Made by a program: the position numbers and the translations under genes. Shown here piece by piece: positions 32,645 to 43,963 of a DNA stretch of 64,000 bases. The DNA is from Trichosphaerium sp. ATCC 40318. Its lineage: Eukaryota; Discosea; Flabellinia; Trichosidae. Location of the stretch: NCBI GenBank assembly GCA_038496445.1, contig JALMLS010000589.1, positions 178,938 through 242,937 of the forward strand, given 5' to 3'. Within the stretch, counting starts at the first letter, position 1. The number at the start of each line of letters is the position of its first letter. The notes under the pieces are model-generated. The model was not told the origin of the DNA. It did not search any database and saw only the letters and a program-made list of their open reading frames with translations.

Positions 32645-34888
32645 TTATATAAATTGAGAATAAAATGGGATTGTACTGTTGATAGTTTTTTTATCACATG
32701 TTCTTCTTTTAAACTCTGCAATTCCCCTATTCAACGTTGATATTATTTTTGATGTAAATTGATACATCGTCGGTCTCGGAGCAAATGCGAACTCAGGGTG
32801 TGTATGGTTATATGGAGGAGGCTTAAAATAATTATCGTTCTAAAGAAAAAAACAATCATAAGCTAAGGTAGTACTAACTTAAAGAATTGAAGAACACTCA
32901 AGCTCGAGAACATTAATGAAATTTGAAATTATTAAAAATAGTCTTCTCTGAAATGAAGTGGTTCAATGTTCAGTTAGAATCGTTTCTGGTTGATTTTTTT
33001 GGATACGTACATCACATCGAAGTAAATCCACTTGTTTATAACTGTGCTTTGACCAGAACCAGTCGTTAATTCTGTACCCTTGACAGTAGTGCAATGCCTG
33101 GTAGTGATGAGACCAACCTGTTTTAGGATCATTTGGATGTGACAAGTCATAGTATAATCGAATATCATGAGGAAGACCGAGCTCAATAGCTGCGACTTGA
33201 TATGCATTCATATCACACATAAATCCTCCTCTATCTAAGACAAACATGAGATGAATTAAAACACGAAAGAGAAGGAAACAGCGTTGAATAAATAAACTCA
33301 AAAACACTTACCAAATCCTGGCGTCAAATCTTTCCTGTATGCTACTGTCGTTTCTGTCCATATTCTAGCCAACTCTTTCATATCATCCTAAACTTTTGTT
33401 AAGTAACATCCAAAGAATAGACTGTGAGGTCTTTGTCCGTTATGGTTTCTAAGTTTTGAGAACATCACATGCACGTGATGTAATCGAAAAAATACAAAAA
33501 CACGAACTTCTATATCACGTGATAGAGGATAAAATAGGTCTAGGTAGTTCGTGGTGACCAGCTTCTTATAAAAGACATACCCTGTGTGCAATGTACATAT
33601 GTCCTAATGCGTATGGTTGCCAATCAAATCGTCTTGGTTTATCTTTACATGACGGGCAGAATTTTCCCCAGTTGGGTCTGTTTAGCCTGCGTTATAAGTA
33701 AGGATTTAACTGTACATATAAAATGCATTAAGTTTTGGGTACCATGAGGAAGGCGGAAATGCGAAACCTCCAGCAGGTTTGCCCTTTTCTACACCTCGTA
33801 TATCATAAGGAGACATCATCAAAAAGTCAGGGTCAGTGACAATTACGATCTCTTCAGGGAAATCAACTTCTGTCACCTTTAAACAAAATAAACAAATCTT
33901 AATCGATAAATAAAAACAGCCAAAAAAGCATGTGTGAGGCTAGTGTTTAAGAGAGTTATTCGTACAAACTGATAAACTGAACTTGGTTTGTTGAGAGCTG
34001 GAAAATCATCTGTAGAATCATTGTAGAAGCGTTTGTATGAAGGAAGTTGAATGAAATTAACCTAAAAGAAAAGTAAATACTTTTGAGTTCTAACAACTTA
34101 ACGAAATGCTCGCTTGAGTCAACAAAGCGAACCCTGAAAGTGGTGCAAAGTGAGGTGCGTCATGTACATGAAACATAAAAGGCGTATGGCAAAGTGGCAA
34201 CGTACTTCCGGATAAGCTTTTATCATTTCTTTGATTCTTGGTGATAACTCACCATCACAACTCATCAATCTGCTCAAATTGTACGGTTTACCATTATCCA
34301 TCCTTTGAGAACATTAAAAAAAGAATTCAATACCGTGATACGGCCACAACCCCAGAAAAAAACCGAAATCTTTTTTTTTACTTAATTTCTTTCACTAAAA
34401 ACTCCGCAAAGACTTACCAAGATTGTATTACGCCTATAGTCTGCCTAAAAAATAATACGTAAGGTTTAAAACGTCAATTGATTATTTCTATTCGCATTAA
34501 AATTAATAAACAAAAAAAGCCACGTGGGCGATTCACCGTACCAGTTGTGGTAATCATTACATGCTGTGGATATAACATAATGTGCAGGATAGTAAGGCTT
34601 CTTATTTTCTTTCTTTTCAGGTACTATAGTCATAGGTAAAGCTATCGTAGGCTGTTCTGTTGGTGGTGTTATGATTCGTTCTTTTATCTCCTCTTTTACT
34701 TTTTGTATTTGAGCACATGCGTCTTCTGCACTCACGTGGGAGCTTCCAGAGAATATAGATACAACAGAGACATAATTTATACATATTAGTATTACAACAG
34801 CGACTACAACTATCATTTGAACACGGCATAGCGTAGATTTAATAGTTGTTTGAGCATTTGGGCCATTCCTTAGGCTGTTATGTCTCAT
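32645..34888 (-). CDS. Type II membrane glycosyltransferase, GT95/GT96-like (paralogue C)
   Basis: ATG 34888 (MRHNSLRNGPNAQTTIKSTL), anchor MIVVVAVVILICINYVSV, a longer stem (EDACAQIQKVKEEIKE, TIVPEKKENKKPYYPAHYV), then the same exon set as copy B: QTIGVIQSW, MDNGKPYNLSRLMSCDG, VDFPEEIVIVTDPDFLMM, YDIRGVEKGKPAGG, a divergent Cys exon (CKDKPRRFDWQ), HMYIAHRV and FMCDMNAYQVAAIELGLPHD. It ends STIPFYSQFI at 32645. Roughly 27500-28450 and 32640-33600 match almost base for base. The exon around CKDKPRRF and the stem differ, so the two proteins probably differ in stem length and acceptor recognition. Confidence 0.74.
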
Positions 34889-34984
34889 TGCTTCGTTTTT
34901 TATCCAATCTACAAAAATCTCGTATAAGGCTGACTTAAGATACTCTTAAGTAACTTGTTAAGTGATTGGTAAAACGTTTTAACA

Positions 34985-35178
34985 CTGGTGTAAATATCTC
35001 TATTCGCATGTAAAGTAAATGTTTGATACTTAGTCAACAAAGTCACAAGTAAGAGATGTCAGTGTTCAGTCAGAACTTTGTTTGGTTCGCTCTTAATAAA
35101 ACAAAATAGGCAATCATTTGTATTGTACAACGTAAACAGATTGACAATTTCCTTCATACAAAGCAATAGGTTAAAACA
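34985..35178. repeat. Segmental duplicate of 39255-39444
   Basis: Both copies read AATATCTCTATTCGCATGTA onward, with scattered substitutions and small indels, and run into the 3' end of a secreted-family gene. This one leads to the truncated copy at 35179. Confidence 0.75.
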
Positions 35179-35370
35179 TTATTTGCCACCATAACCCCTT
35201 GAACCTGAAAGTAACGCTATGCGAACATCACTATCAACCTGACGTCTAGAATAAAGTAAGATCAATAAGGAGAAACGCCATGAGAGGTACCTTTGACATA
35301 GAGTCCCACCTACAGCTAACCCAACAATAAAGCTAGGGTCAGGTATTGGTACAAATGTTATTGTCAAACT
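35179..35370 (-). pseudogene. Secreted-family fragment (last two exons only)
   Basis: Minus strand encodes PIPDPSFIVGLAVGGTLCQR and, after an intron, VDSDVRIALLSGSRGYGGK with stop. Everything upstream is missing; sequence resembling the promoter side of the gene at 39445-40691 starts directly after about 35420. It is a copy of that gene with an internal deletion of over 1 kb. Confidence 0.75.
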
Positions 35371-35429
35371 GGTCAGATTATTCGTGGTATTATCGTCATT
35401 AACAATAGAAACACCAGCGTGATTGTTCG

Positions 35430-35570
35430 AGTATGATTAAGGAGGTTCACGTTCACTTGTTTTTTTTTCGAGATTCCACGTGCTGCGAGATATCTCGTTG
35501 CTTTTGAGAAGGTGATACGTGAATCTATCACCCACTTCTCTACAATCACGGTAATTTACAACTCTAGTAA
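35430..35570. repeat. Promoter-side repeat with ACGAGATATCTCGT-like palindrome, copy 1
   Basis: GTTCGAGTATGATTAAGGAG, a T-run, CACGTGCTGCGAGATATCTC and GGTGATACGTGAATCTATCA recur at 40910-41045. The palindrome GCGAGATATCTCGT is next to a CACGTG site. Confidence 0.7.
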
Positions 35571-35927
35571 GAGCCGAAGTATCATAGTGAAATTATTGGA
35601 CATTTATATTGGCAAGTATGCTGAAAAGAAGCTTCAGCCAGCTTTATACATGACGTTTTGTTAAAGATTTAAGGCACTATGGAGGTACTCATGTATGTTT
35701 GTTCAATAACGATGTTATTGGTACACTTTTCGCAAAGGAATAATTCTGTTTGGTGAGCAAAACCAGGACGGCAAGCTAAAAATAGACTCAATACATTGCT
35801 TTCAAAAAAACCAGACTGCAATAACAAGATATTGTAGAGCTTTTTGGTTTACATTACACATTGCTAAACGCATTTAATCGTGAGTTTATTGTTGATCATA
35901 CAATGTTCATTATGCATTTTTGTTGTC
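35571..35927. other. Intergenic, 360 bp
   Basis: Nothing recognised beyond low-complexity AT-rich sequence downstream of the next pseudogene. Confidence 0.3.
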
Positions 35928-37069
35928 TTAACCCCTTGAACCTGAGAGTAGAGCTCGACGAATATCACTATCAACAGGTATTCTAACAATCAAGTAAGAA
36001 TTAGTTTCGAAAAGTGAATGAAGTAAGTACGTATTGCATGGAATAGCTCCACCTACATCTATTCCTAGAATATTTTGAGGATCAGGTATTTGTGCAAAGC
36101 CTGTTGGTGTGAATGCAAGTGTATTTGTGTTCAAAAAGAAAGAGCCTCCTATGTCTGAACCACAAACAACAAGAATGCGTGTGCTGTCAAACACAGCGAA
36201 CCCTGCTTTTTATTAGCAACTTCATTTTCTTAGTTTCCTTCCTACCTTTAATTCTATCACATGGAGACATGAATGCGGACCCAACCATTGAACATGTATC
36301 AGGTGGGCTTGCTGGCAAGTTCATAAGCTCAATACCTTCAAATTCACATCCCACGTATATTGTTGATCCAATGACAATAGCTGGAAGGTAAAACAATAGT
36401 TAACAAAAGGAATTAAGTAGTATGATCGTACTTGTTGCAGGTGCTGGAGGCGCTGTTACAACAGACAAACACACAGCAGTGGGTTCACAAGGTGACATGA
36501 AAGAATTATTGCGATACTAAAGTCTACAGTACCATACAAGGTACCTGTTATAGGATCAACGTTCATGTTTGTGTTTGTACCAGCATTATTCATTTCATTG
36601 CATGTTTAGAAATAATCACGTTGTACTATTATTGTTTTCTTGTTTTTTATTTTGACGTACAGGAGAGCATCCTTGAGGTCCAAAGATTTGTACCATACCG
36701 CTTCTGTCACTTTCAATCTCGAAAGATACAGCGAGATTTCCATCTTGTAAATAAGCTAAAATCTTTGATTACTCACTTTTAGTTGTTGCGATCAAAAGAA
36801 AAAAACAGCAGTAAAACTCTCAAAACCAGATATGTACTCATTGCAGTGATCGCCGCTCCATCAAATGAGCAAGCTATGAAAGAAAATAAATAGAGAAGAA
36901 AAAAGAAGATCAGGACGAACTTACGCTCGCCAATAAAGTCTCCTGACTCCAACACAAACCGTTGGAAGCTTGTTCCGTATCTTACTGCTGCTAGGGTTCT
37001 TATTTGAGCTCTTGACACAGATAAAATAAACGAAAGTAATAAACAAAGGAGAAGTGGTCGCAGGTACAT
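35928..37069 (-). pseudogene. Secreted-family member with damaged exon
   Basis: Exon 1 from ATG 37069 (MYLRPLLLCLLLSFILSVSR) has a signal peptide and QRFVLESGDFIGE. Following exons encode the short Cys exon (ACSFDGAAITAM), YLQDGNLAVSFEIESDRSG, NTNMNVDPITGTLYGT, FEGIELMNLPASPPDTCSMV, VFDSTRILVVCGSDIGGSF and the last exon ending SGSRG. In the fourth exon the acceptor region (TTTCTAAAC before ATGCAATG) has lost the AG seen in siblings, and a one-base deletion shifts frame after DFSIA. The C-terminus also ends four residues early. Probably non-functional. Confidence 0.7.
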
Positions 37070-37185
37070 TGTTAACAAGCTTTTTGAGCTTTTGAACACA
37101 ACGCACATTTTCATCAAATCTGTTGATATCACCCGCTGGTTACTAGCTTGGGATAATTACGAATAAGATAATTCTAAAGAAATAA

Positions 37186-37275
37186 AATACCAAAGCTAGT
37201 CCTTCATTTAATATATCGAGACTCTGCGGGCTACGAGATATCTCGTGGCTTTCACGATGCCAGCTCTAGAAATAT
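37186..37275. repeat. Shared promoter module, copy a
   Basis: ACCAAAGCTAGTCCTTCATT, then GCTACGAGATATCTCGTGGC and GATGCCAGCTCTAGAAATAT. The same block occurs at 41269-41347 and, inverted with a small deletion, at 49796-49894. It lies between the secreted-family pseudogene (minus) and a Ras exon fragment (plus). Confidence 0.8.
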
Positions 37276-37444
37276 AAGTAAATAGATCACCTGTCAGTTG
37301 TTCACTTTGACATCATACGTACCTTATTGCGAAGTCCAGTCTCTCAACCTGTGCATAAGGAAAAGAAAACAGACTGTCCCAGCTTAATATAACTTGTTCA
37401 GTGAAGTTCTAAAATAACAAGATATCTTGTTCGCTTGCAGTTAA

Positions 37445-37614
37445 ATGCTTTACACCAAAAAGAAAAAGAAAAACAATGAGTGTCATATTGTAGTATGCGG
37501 AAAAGAAGGTTCTGGTAAATCTGTCATCACAATACGCTTCAGACACGATTTTTTTGTTGAAGAGTACCATAAAACCGCGTAGAATACTTCAAATAACGTT
37601 ATAATAGATACGAT
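37445..37614 (+). pseudogene. 5' fragment of a Ras-like GTPase gene
   Basis: Starts MLYTKKKKKNNECHIVVCGK and continues with the P-loop KEGSGKS, matching exon 1 of the gene at 48820-49651. The following intron and the first bases of exon 2 (ATACGAT) are also copied, then similarity ends abruptly. Upstream similarity continues back through the promoter to about 37186. Confidence 0.85.
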
Positions 37615-37757
37615 CTTTTGTAAGCAGTTCACAATTTCAAAAAAAGTCTAGCACACCTCAAAAACGTTATTTTTGGCCAAATTTTGGGTATGCTCCAGAG
37701 CATATTTGTGTTTACAATTTAGTAGAACCAGAACTTGCTGGTAATTAATAGTGTACT

Positions 37758-37982
37758 TCAATCAACTATTTCATTGAATCTAAAAACGAGTTTTTTCTGC
37801 CTGGGATCATATTCTTCTCCTCTAACACCACCATGTTTTGCAGGTAATTCTTTTACAAAATAGTGATTAAGGATTACATTCTGTCGTTTCTTGCATTTTT
37901 TATCACTTTCAGTGTTCCACATAAAGCTATCATCACCTGTCTCTATACCTGATTGCTGTAAATTGGTCATTCTTTTGAACAA
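37758..37982 (-). CDS. Weak ORF, possible gene fragment
   Basis: 75 codons with protein-like composition: SFMWNTESDKKCKKRQN, ELPAKHGGVRGEEYDPRQKK and FRFNEIVD before the stop. There is no ATG at its beginning (TTG only) and no acceptor found. May be a last exon; no family recognised. Confidence 0.28.
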   Translation of the reverse strand: MFKRMTNLQQSGIETGDDSFMWNTESDKKCKKRQNVILNHYFVKELPAKHGGVRGEEYDPRQKKLVFRFNEIVD

Positions 37983-38520
37983 TCATTCTAACCCACAGAT
38001 ATCTTTTTCAAATCTGTCCTTTTGGTGGCAGGTGCTTAATAAACCATTGTGTACCTATACCCAGTTATAAAGTATTTGATAATTTAGGTATCAAAACACG
38101 GAGGTTACTTTTTCATAGAAGTTGATGAACATAATATGTAAATGAAAATGTCAAAAAACTCACTCTTGCTTGGTACTTTATTGAATCAGAGGTCCACAAA
38201 GCTTGCTGTAGTTATGTTTTACCACTACAGAAGTGTTAGAGACAGATCTTACTTTTTACATGGGGAGATACTTCAGTACTTACCAAAACAATTTCTTTGA
38301 AACTATGCTGCTACAATTGTTTAACTATTGCTGAAAGTTATGCTGTATCATATACAGTGTGTACACCATTTAACCGCTTGTACACACTTGCCCTACATCG
38401 GTATTGGGGAATTCGATTTGACTACAATATTAACACAGCAAACCAACGTTTTAAGCGTTTTCTGAGTGGACACTTTACCTGTTTGACTAATTGTAGCTGA
38501 AATCTCGAATGTGACATTAC
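37983..38520. other. Intergenic, 540 bp
   Basis: No gene, RNA or repeat recognised before the TIR element at 38521. Confidence 0.3.
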
Positions 38521-39259
38521 TGTCTGTATCATTCAAGTTTGCAACAGGTTTGGCAGAAGTATCAAAGTGTAAGATCTTGCAAGAACTAACAGATCTGTCA
38601 GATCTTGTCACTTTTGCTAGTTCTTGTAAGTTCTGGCAGATCTGTTAAAAACTTGAAGGTTCAGTGCAAGCAAATGCATCACATTCAACAACTCCAGTCT
38701 ATGTACCTTGCTTGCCGTGCTTATGTACCGTAAGGCAAGAAAAAAATACAATGTCAAAGTCATTCACCTAACAAGACTATTGCAGTATTTTGCGTAAGTG
38801 CTTGTAAATGCTACACTCACCAAAGAAGCGCCCAAAGGAGCCGAACAAGACCAAAAGGTACGAATTACTTGTTATCTTTTGCCTAACGTACTACGCTGCC
38901 ACGCGCTAGTGCTGACACAAGGGAAAAAACCGTAAAGATTAATTCCAAAAGCGCTCAAAGTATCTCTGGAGGTGATATTGTGGTACGGACGCCATGTAAT
39001 GTAATTGTAAAATAAAATAAATGTTGGTTTGGGTTTTTAAAATCACGTGGCCAGTGCAAATTCATGATTTTTCCGCCCAGCAAGCCTCCAATAACGTGAA
39101 TCACATTTCAAACATTGGGTCTGCTAGTTCTAGCAAAATTGTCAGTTCTGTAAGAACTAACAGAAGTTGCAAGATCTGTCAGATCTGACTAAACTCGAAA
39201 ATCAAAAGTCACAAACAGCAAAAAGTTGCAAAGATTAGCAAACTTGAATGATACGGACA
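38521..39259. mobile_element. Non-autonomous element with 22-bp TIRs and AGATCTGTCAGATCT sub-terminal repeats
   Basis: Ends TGTCTGTATCATTCAAGTTT and its inverse (AAACTTGAATGATACGGACA) differ at one base. Sub-terminal blocks on both sides contain AACAGATCTGTCAGATCT and TAAGAACTAACAGAAGTTGC type sequences in inverted orientation. 739 bp, no ORF. No target duplication recognised. Termini differ from the hAT MITEs, so it is another family. Confidence 0.68.
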
Positions 39260-39444
39260 ATATCTCTATTCGCATGTAAAGTAAATGTTTGATACATAAA
39301 CAAAGTCACAAGTAAGAGATGTGTCAGTGTTCAGTCAGAACTTTGTTTGGTTCGCTCTTAATTAAACAAAATGGGCAATTATTTGTATTGTACAACGTTA
39401 ACAGATTGACAATTTCCTTCATACAAAGCAATGATGTTAAAACA

Positions 39445-40691
39445 TTATTTGCCACCATAACCCCTTGAACCTGAAAGTAAAGCTATGCGTGCAGCACTAT
39501 CAACTTGATGTCTAGAAAAAAGTAAGATTAAGAAGGAGAAACGCCATGAGGTACCTTTGACATAGAGTCCCACCTACAGCTAACCCGACAATAAAGTTAG
39601 GGTCAGGTATTGGTGCAAATCCTGTTGGTGTGAAAGAGTTATCATTTATATTGTACAAGTAAGAGTTTCCCATTTCTGCTCCCCCACAAACAACGAGGAT
39701 TCGTCTACTGTCAAATACTGTGAACCCTTGCGTATTGTTAAATAACTCGTAGGTTTCTTTGGAAGTACCTTTAATAGTGGTACATGGAGAGCTGGTTGGT
39801 GATCCACTCATTTCACACGTGTCAGGCGGATTTACTGGCAATTCCATACGCTCGATCATGCCATTGTTTGCCATGTACGCTACCGGTCCAATGACAACGG
39901 CTAGATGTGATGTCAGCCAGAAAAGCTTTAGTTGAAATAATCTTACTTGTTGATGGTGTAGGAGGCCCTGTTACGATACCTGAACACACAGGAGTGGGTG
40001 CACAAGGTGATGCAAAAGAGTTAATTGCAACACTAAAGTCCAAAGTACCATACAAGGTACCCGTTATAGGATCAATATTCATGTTTGTGTTCGTCCCAAG
40101 CATTGCCATTTCATCGCAACTTTCCAGCTAAATCAAGTGTTAAACTGATGGTTTATTGAATCTAATAGTGACGTACAGGAACACATCCTTCAGGTCCAAA
40201 GGTTATTACCCTGCCATCTCTGGGTGAAAGATCATTCTCATAGCCTACCATCAGATTTCCATTCTGCAAATATGCTAAATCAGAAAAAAGTGAGTAGGGC
40301 TTTCTAAGCATCTGATGCTTCTTCTATTGCTAACTTGTAGACCACGTTGAAACCTGACTAAGAGGTAGCAAACGAGTGTTACACTAAACCCTCCTAGCGG
40401 CCTTAAACACAACAAAAGAAGCTTGCTTTATTTATGTGATGTACGTACTCATAGAGGCAATATTCTCGCTATCAATTGTACAAGCTATTAAAAGGTATGA
40501 GGTAGTAAAACCAAAGTATAGAAGAAAACAATTTAACACGTACAATCGCTTATAAGTGTTCCTGACTCTAGCTCAAATCGTTGAAATCTCCTACCTTGAC
40601 TATAGCCTACAACTGCAAGAGTTCTTTGAGCTCTTAGCACGTGGATAATAGATGAAAACAATAATATGAGGAGAAGTGGGTGACCATACAT
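39445..40691 (-). CDS. Secreted repeat-family protein, member 3
   Basis: ATG 40691 (MYGHPLLLILLFSSIIHVLR) is a signal peptide. Seven exons: QRFELESGTLISD; the short Cys exon ACTIDSENIASM; YLQNGNLMVGYENDLS with GPEGCVP; CDEMAMLGTNTNMNIDPITG, GTLYGTLDFSVAINSFASP and PTPVC; VIGPVAYMANNGMIERMELP and NPPDTCEMSG; VFDSRRILVVCGGAEMGNSY with IPDPNFIVGLAVGGTLCQR; and VDSAARIALLSGSRGYGGK. About 270 residues. Alternating strands with a TGTLYGTLD core, conserved Cys pairs and N-terminal signal suggest a secreted beta-propeller-like protein; this is inference. Function unknown. Confidence 0.78.
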
Positions 40692-40909
40692 TGTTGTGGG
40701 CTTTTGAAAACTACAAAACTTGCTCACAATACACATTTTCATAAGTCAACTTGCCAAATTATTTGTGGCATTTTTCGCCATTAATGACGGTACAAATAGT
40801 ATTTTACCGGCGTGTGATAAGCGGGGTAGTTTGTTACTTAAGGTAGTTTCCAGTGTAACAACTTCGGTGAGTAGCAGTTATAGAAAAAGTTACAAACACT
40901 ATCGTGAAT

Positions 40910-41045
40910 GTTCGAGTATGATTAAGGAGGTTCACGTTCACTTATTTTTTTTTGAGATTCCACGTGCTACGAGATATCTCGTTGCTTTTGAGAAGGTGAT
41001 ACGTGAATCTATCACCCACTTCTCTACAATCACGTAATTTACAAC
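40910..41045. repeat. Promoter-side repeat, copy 2
   Basis: Matches 35430-35570, with CACGTGCTACGAGATATCTC. It lies 220-355 bp upstream of the start of the minus-strand gene at 39445-40691. Confidence 0.7.
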
Positions 41046-41268
41046 TCTAGCAAGTGTGCTTGAAGAATCATTAGAAATTACATCCTAGGATTGAGAAAGG
41101 ATAGGTGCTAACACTCACTTTAGTTTTTGCAAATGAAGGGCCTATAAAAAAAACAACTCAAAACCAGGTATGTATCATTGCAGTCGCTCCATCAAAGCTA
41201 TGAAAGAAAAGGCTTGGATAATTAAATAATAAATAACTACACGCGAATAGTATTTAGAAAACACCAAA

Positions 41269-41347
41269 GCTAGTCCTTCATTTAATATATCGAGACTCTA
41301 CGGGCTACGAGATATCTCGTGGCTTTCACGATGCCAGCTCTAGAAAT
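41269..41347. repeat. Shared promoter module, copy b
   Basis: Near-identical to 37186-37275, including CTACGAGATATCTCGTGGC. It lies about 190 bp upstream of the plus-strand gene starting at 41538. Confidence 0.8.
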
Positions 41348-41537
41348 ATATGTTGTTAATCAGGATTCTACTTGCAAGCTTCAAGGTGGTAAATAATCTA
41401 GAACCTTTAACTACCTACTGTTATTGAATAAGCGAGATTTGATGCAAATGTGCATTATGTGACAGATAGCTCCTGAAAGATTGAATGAAAATGTGCATTG
41501 CTGCTAAGATTGTATCAGCACAAAAATCCCAATAACA

Positions 41538-42771
41538 ATGTATCTCCGGCCGCTTCTCCTTTGTTTCTTGCTTTCTTCTATTGTATTAATATCAAGAGCT
41601 CAAATTGGACGCCTTGCAGCTGTAGGATACAGTGGCGGAACGTTTCAACGTTTTGCGTTAGAGTCTGGTATCTTAATTGGCGGTTGTACGTTCGTTCTTT
41701 ATTTATCTATCATCTCATGCCTTTAATAGCATGCTCACTTGGTAATAATGTGGCGATTGCTTCAATGAGTACATAAAGCACAAAAACAGCTAGTTTTGAG
41801 TGAGCAAGCCCTTTTTATGCATTCACGTTAGGCTTAGCAAAAACAATCTGATTTTTGTTGTGAAACATTTCGGAAACACGTTTTTACGTTTACGCTAAAA
41901 CTCGCCGCAACTAACAATTTTAGCTTATTTACCAGATGGAAATCTCGCTGTAGCTGTTGAGCGTGAGGTTGACAGAAATGGCATGGTACTAACATACGGC
42001 CCCGAAGGTTGTGTTCCCGTACGTGGTGTTTGTCAGTTAATAAATACTTTCAAGAAAACTTTTAATAACACGTGATTGTTCTAGATTGAAACATGTGATG
42101 AAACAAATATGGCTGGGACAAATACAAACATGAATATTGATCCTATAACGGGTACCTTGTATGGTACTTTAGATAACAGTGTTGCAGTTAATTCTTTTGC
42201 ATCACCTTGTGCACCCACTCCTGTGTGTTCGAGTATTGTAACTGGACCTCCTACACCAGCAACAAGTAAGATTATCTACAAAGCAAACATTCTTACCACC
42301 TCCAGCTATTGTCATTGGCTCAACGATATACGTGGCAAGCATATTCGAAGGTATTGAGCGTATGGACTTGCCAGCAAGCCCACCTGATACATGTTCAATG
42401 GTTGGGGCCACAATCACACCACCATGTGGAAGAGTTTTAGGTACACACATTAAGAATATGCAGTTGTTTATAAAAGCAGGTTTCACTGTGTTTGACAGCA
42501 CACGCATTCTTGTTGTTTGTGCGGAAGCAGGCTCTTACTTTTTGAACACAAATACACAACGCTTCACGCCAACAGGCTTTGTAGCAATACCAACTGCATT
42601 CGATATAGTTGGATTAGCTGTAGGCGGAGATTTATGTCAAAGGTACTTCAATAGCTTCTTTTTACTTAGTTGTTTGATTTCCGTTCTTACTTGTTTTTTA
42701 GAAGTGCCTTTGATAGTGATATGCGTAAAGCTCTACTTTCAGGTTCGAGTGGTTATGGTGGCGGTAAATAA
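41538..42771 (+). CDS. Secreted repeat-family protein, member 4
   Basis: ATG 41538 (MYLRPLLLCFLLSSIVLISR) with signal peptide, then QRFALESGILIGG. Next exons: ACSLGNNVAIASM; YLPDGNLAVAVEREVDRNG and GPEGCVP (from 41932); CDETNMAGTNTNMNIDPITG and SVAVNSFASPCAPTPVC; FEGIERMDLPASPPDTCSMV; FTVFDSTRILVVCAEAGSYF and GFVAIPTAFDIVGLAVGGD; and the last exon DSDMRKALLSGSSGYGGGK. All frames join. The 5' flank, with GATTGTATCAGCACAAAAAT just before the start, is shared with the copy at 55814. Confidence 0.8.
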
Positions 42772-43035
42772 TATCTCGATCACTGATGTACAGGTTAATA
42801 TACCTTAGCACTACAAGTACTTTTCTTCTTTGTTCCAGCTAGTTGTGTTAATTGAGCATGTGAAAGTCAGTTTTGTTTGGCAAAGTAGTAAGGTTATCTT
42901 TGAAGCCGGCTGTAAAAAAAACCTAAAATCCAAAAATCATTCCCAAAATATCGTTTTTCTTCTTGTAGAAAAACCACGTGGTTCCCTGGTCAATCACAGT
43001 TGTGCCGGCGAAAGTATGTGGTTGTTTTCGAATAA

Positions 43036-43496
43036 CAGATGAAGGTGTTAAACCCCTAGCTGGTGTTCATACAATTAGTCTATCATATACAAAAGTTACA
43101 GATACTGGTATTAAGGCTTTGGGTGGTGTTCACACTATTCGTCTCTGGTATTGCAATGTGACAGATGGTAGTATTAAATCACTGGCAGGCGTTCATACAA
43201 TTGACTTAAGTGATTGTACTAAGATAACAGATGATGGAATTAAAGTATTAGCTGGAGTTTACTCAATTAACTTGAAAGGCTGTACCCTTGTAACAGACAA
43301 AGGGGTTAAAGCTTTAGCTGGTGTTCATGAGATAGACGTGTCCTACTGTAATAATATTACAGATGATGGCATAAAGGCACTGGCGGGTGTATATGCAATC
43401 AATATAACGAGTTGTATGCTTGTTACAAAAAAAGGCATCAAGGCTTTAGGTGATGCACGAATAGTACGAAATTTGGGCGATTTATTAAACTACTAA
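43036..43496 (+). pseudogene. LRR-only fragment without F-box
   Basis: Seven LRR units read through in one frame (ITDEGVKPLAGVHTISLSY, VTDGSIKSLAGVHTIDLSDC and so on) and end KGIKALGDARIVRN at 43496. This subtype has a 22-residue unit with Cys (DLSDCTKITDDGIKVLAG), unlike the 21-residue units at 31315 and 49945. The F-box head is missing; the lead-in from 42978 is unrelated. It could be translated only from an unrelated ATG, so I call it a 5'-truncated copy. Confidence 0.62.
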
Positions 43497-43679
43497 CAAA
43501 AATAAAAGCAGTGTTACATGAATTTAAGTGTTTGTTGCGCACAGTATGTTAATTCACACGAGTACTAACCATACACTTTGCTGTGTCTTGAACTAAACCC
43601 TTGAATACCATTGGTGTAAAGAAATTGAACAACTTTAAAAACGAGAACCGGTGATTTGTTTCAAATTTAGGGATTGTAT

Positions 43680-43963
43680 TAATGCCCTTCCGTATCTCCA
43701 AAATGGTTTATTTTGTGCGGTACTGGCAACTGGTCACTCACAAATCCAAATCTTGACGGTTTACTTTGGCGGCCAAAAAAAGCGATATTTGTCACGTGTT
43801 CGTAAAACACAATATAAACCTACCGGCAGCTCAGCGATCTTTTTACTCATGAATATGTAAGGAAGTGGTCTTGACCGCCTTTTGACATAGCTGTAAGCTA
43901 GACTTCCTAAATACTGGCTGTATTTGAATATTCATAGTATTCATGAGTAACGGAAGGGCATTA
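43680..43963. mobile_element. hAT-type MITE, copy 3
   Basis: Left end TAATGCCCTTCCGTATC and right end TAACGGAAGGGCATTA are inverted repeats of the same family as the element at 30211. The end block TATTTGAATATTCATAG is shared. 284 bp. Flanks GATTGTAT and TTGTGTAT are a degraded 8-bp duplication at best. Confidence 0.7.

Noticed and set aside
41498-41776. 92-codon frame overlapping a secreted-gene start
   Set aside because: Shifted frame over exon 1 and intron 1 of the gene at 41538.
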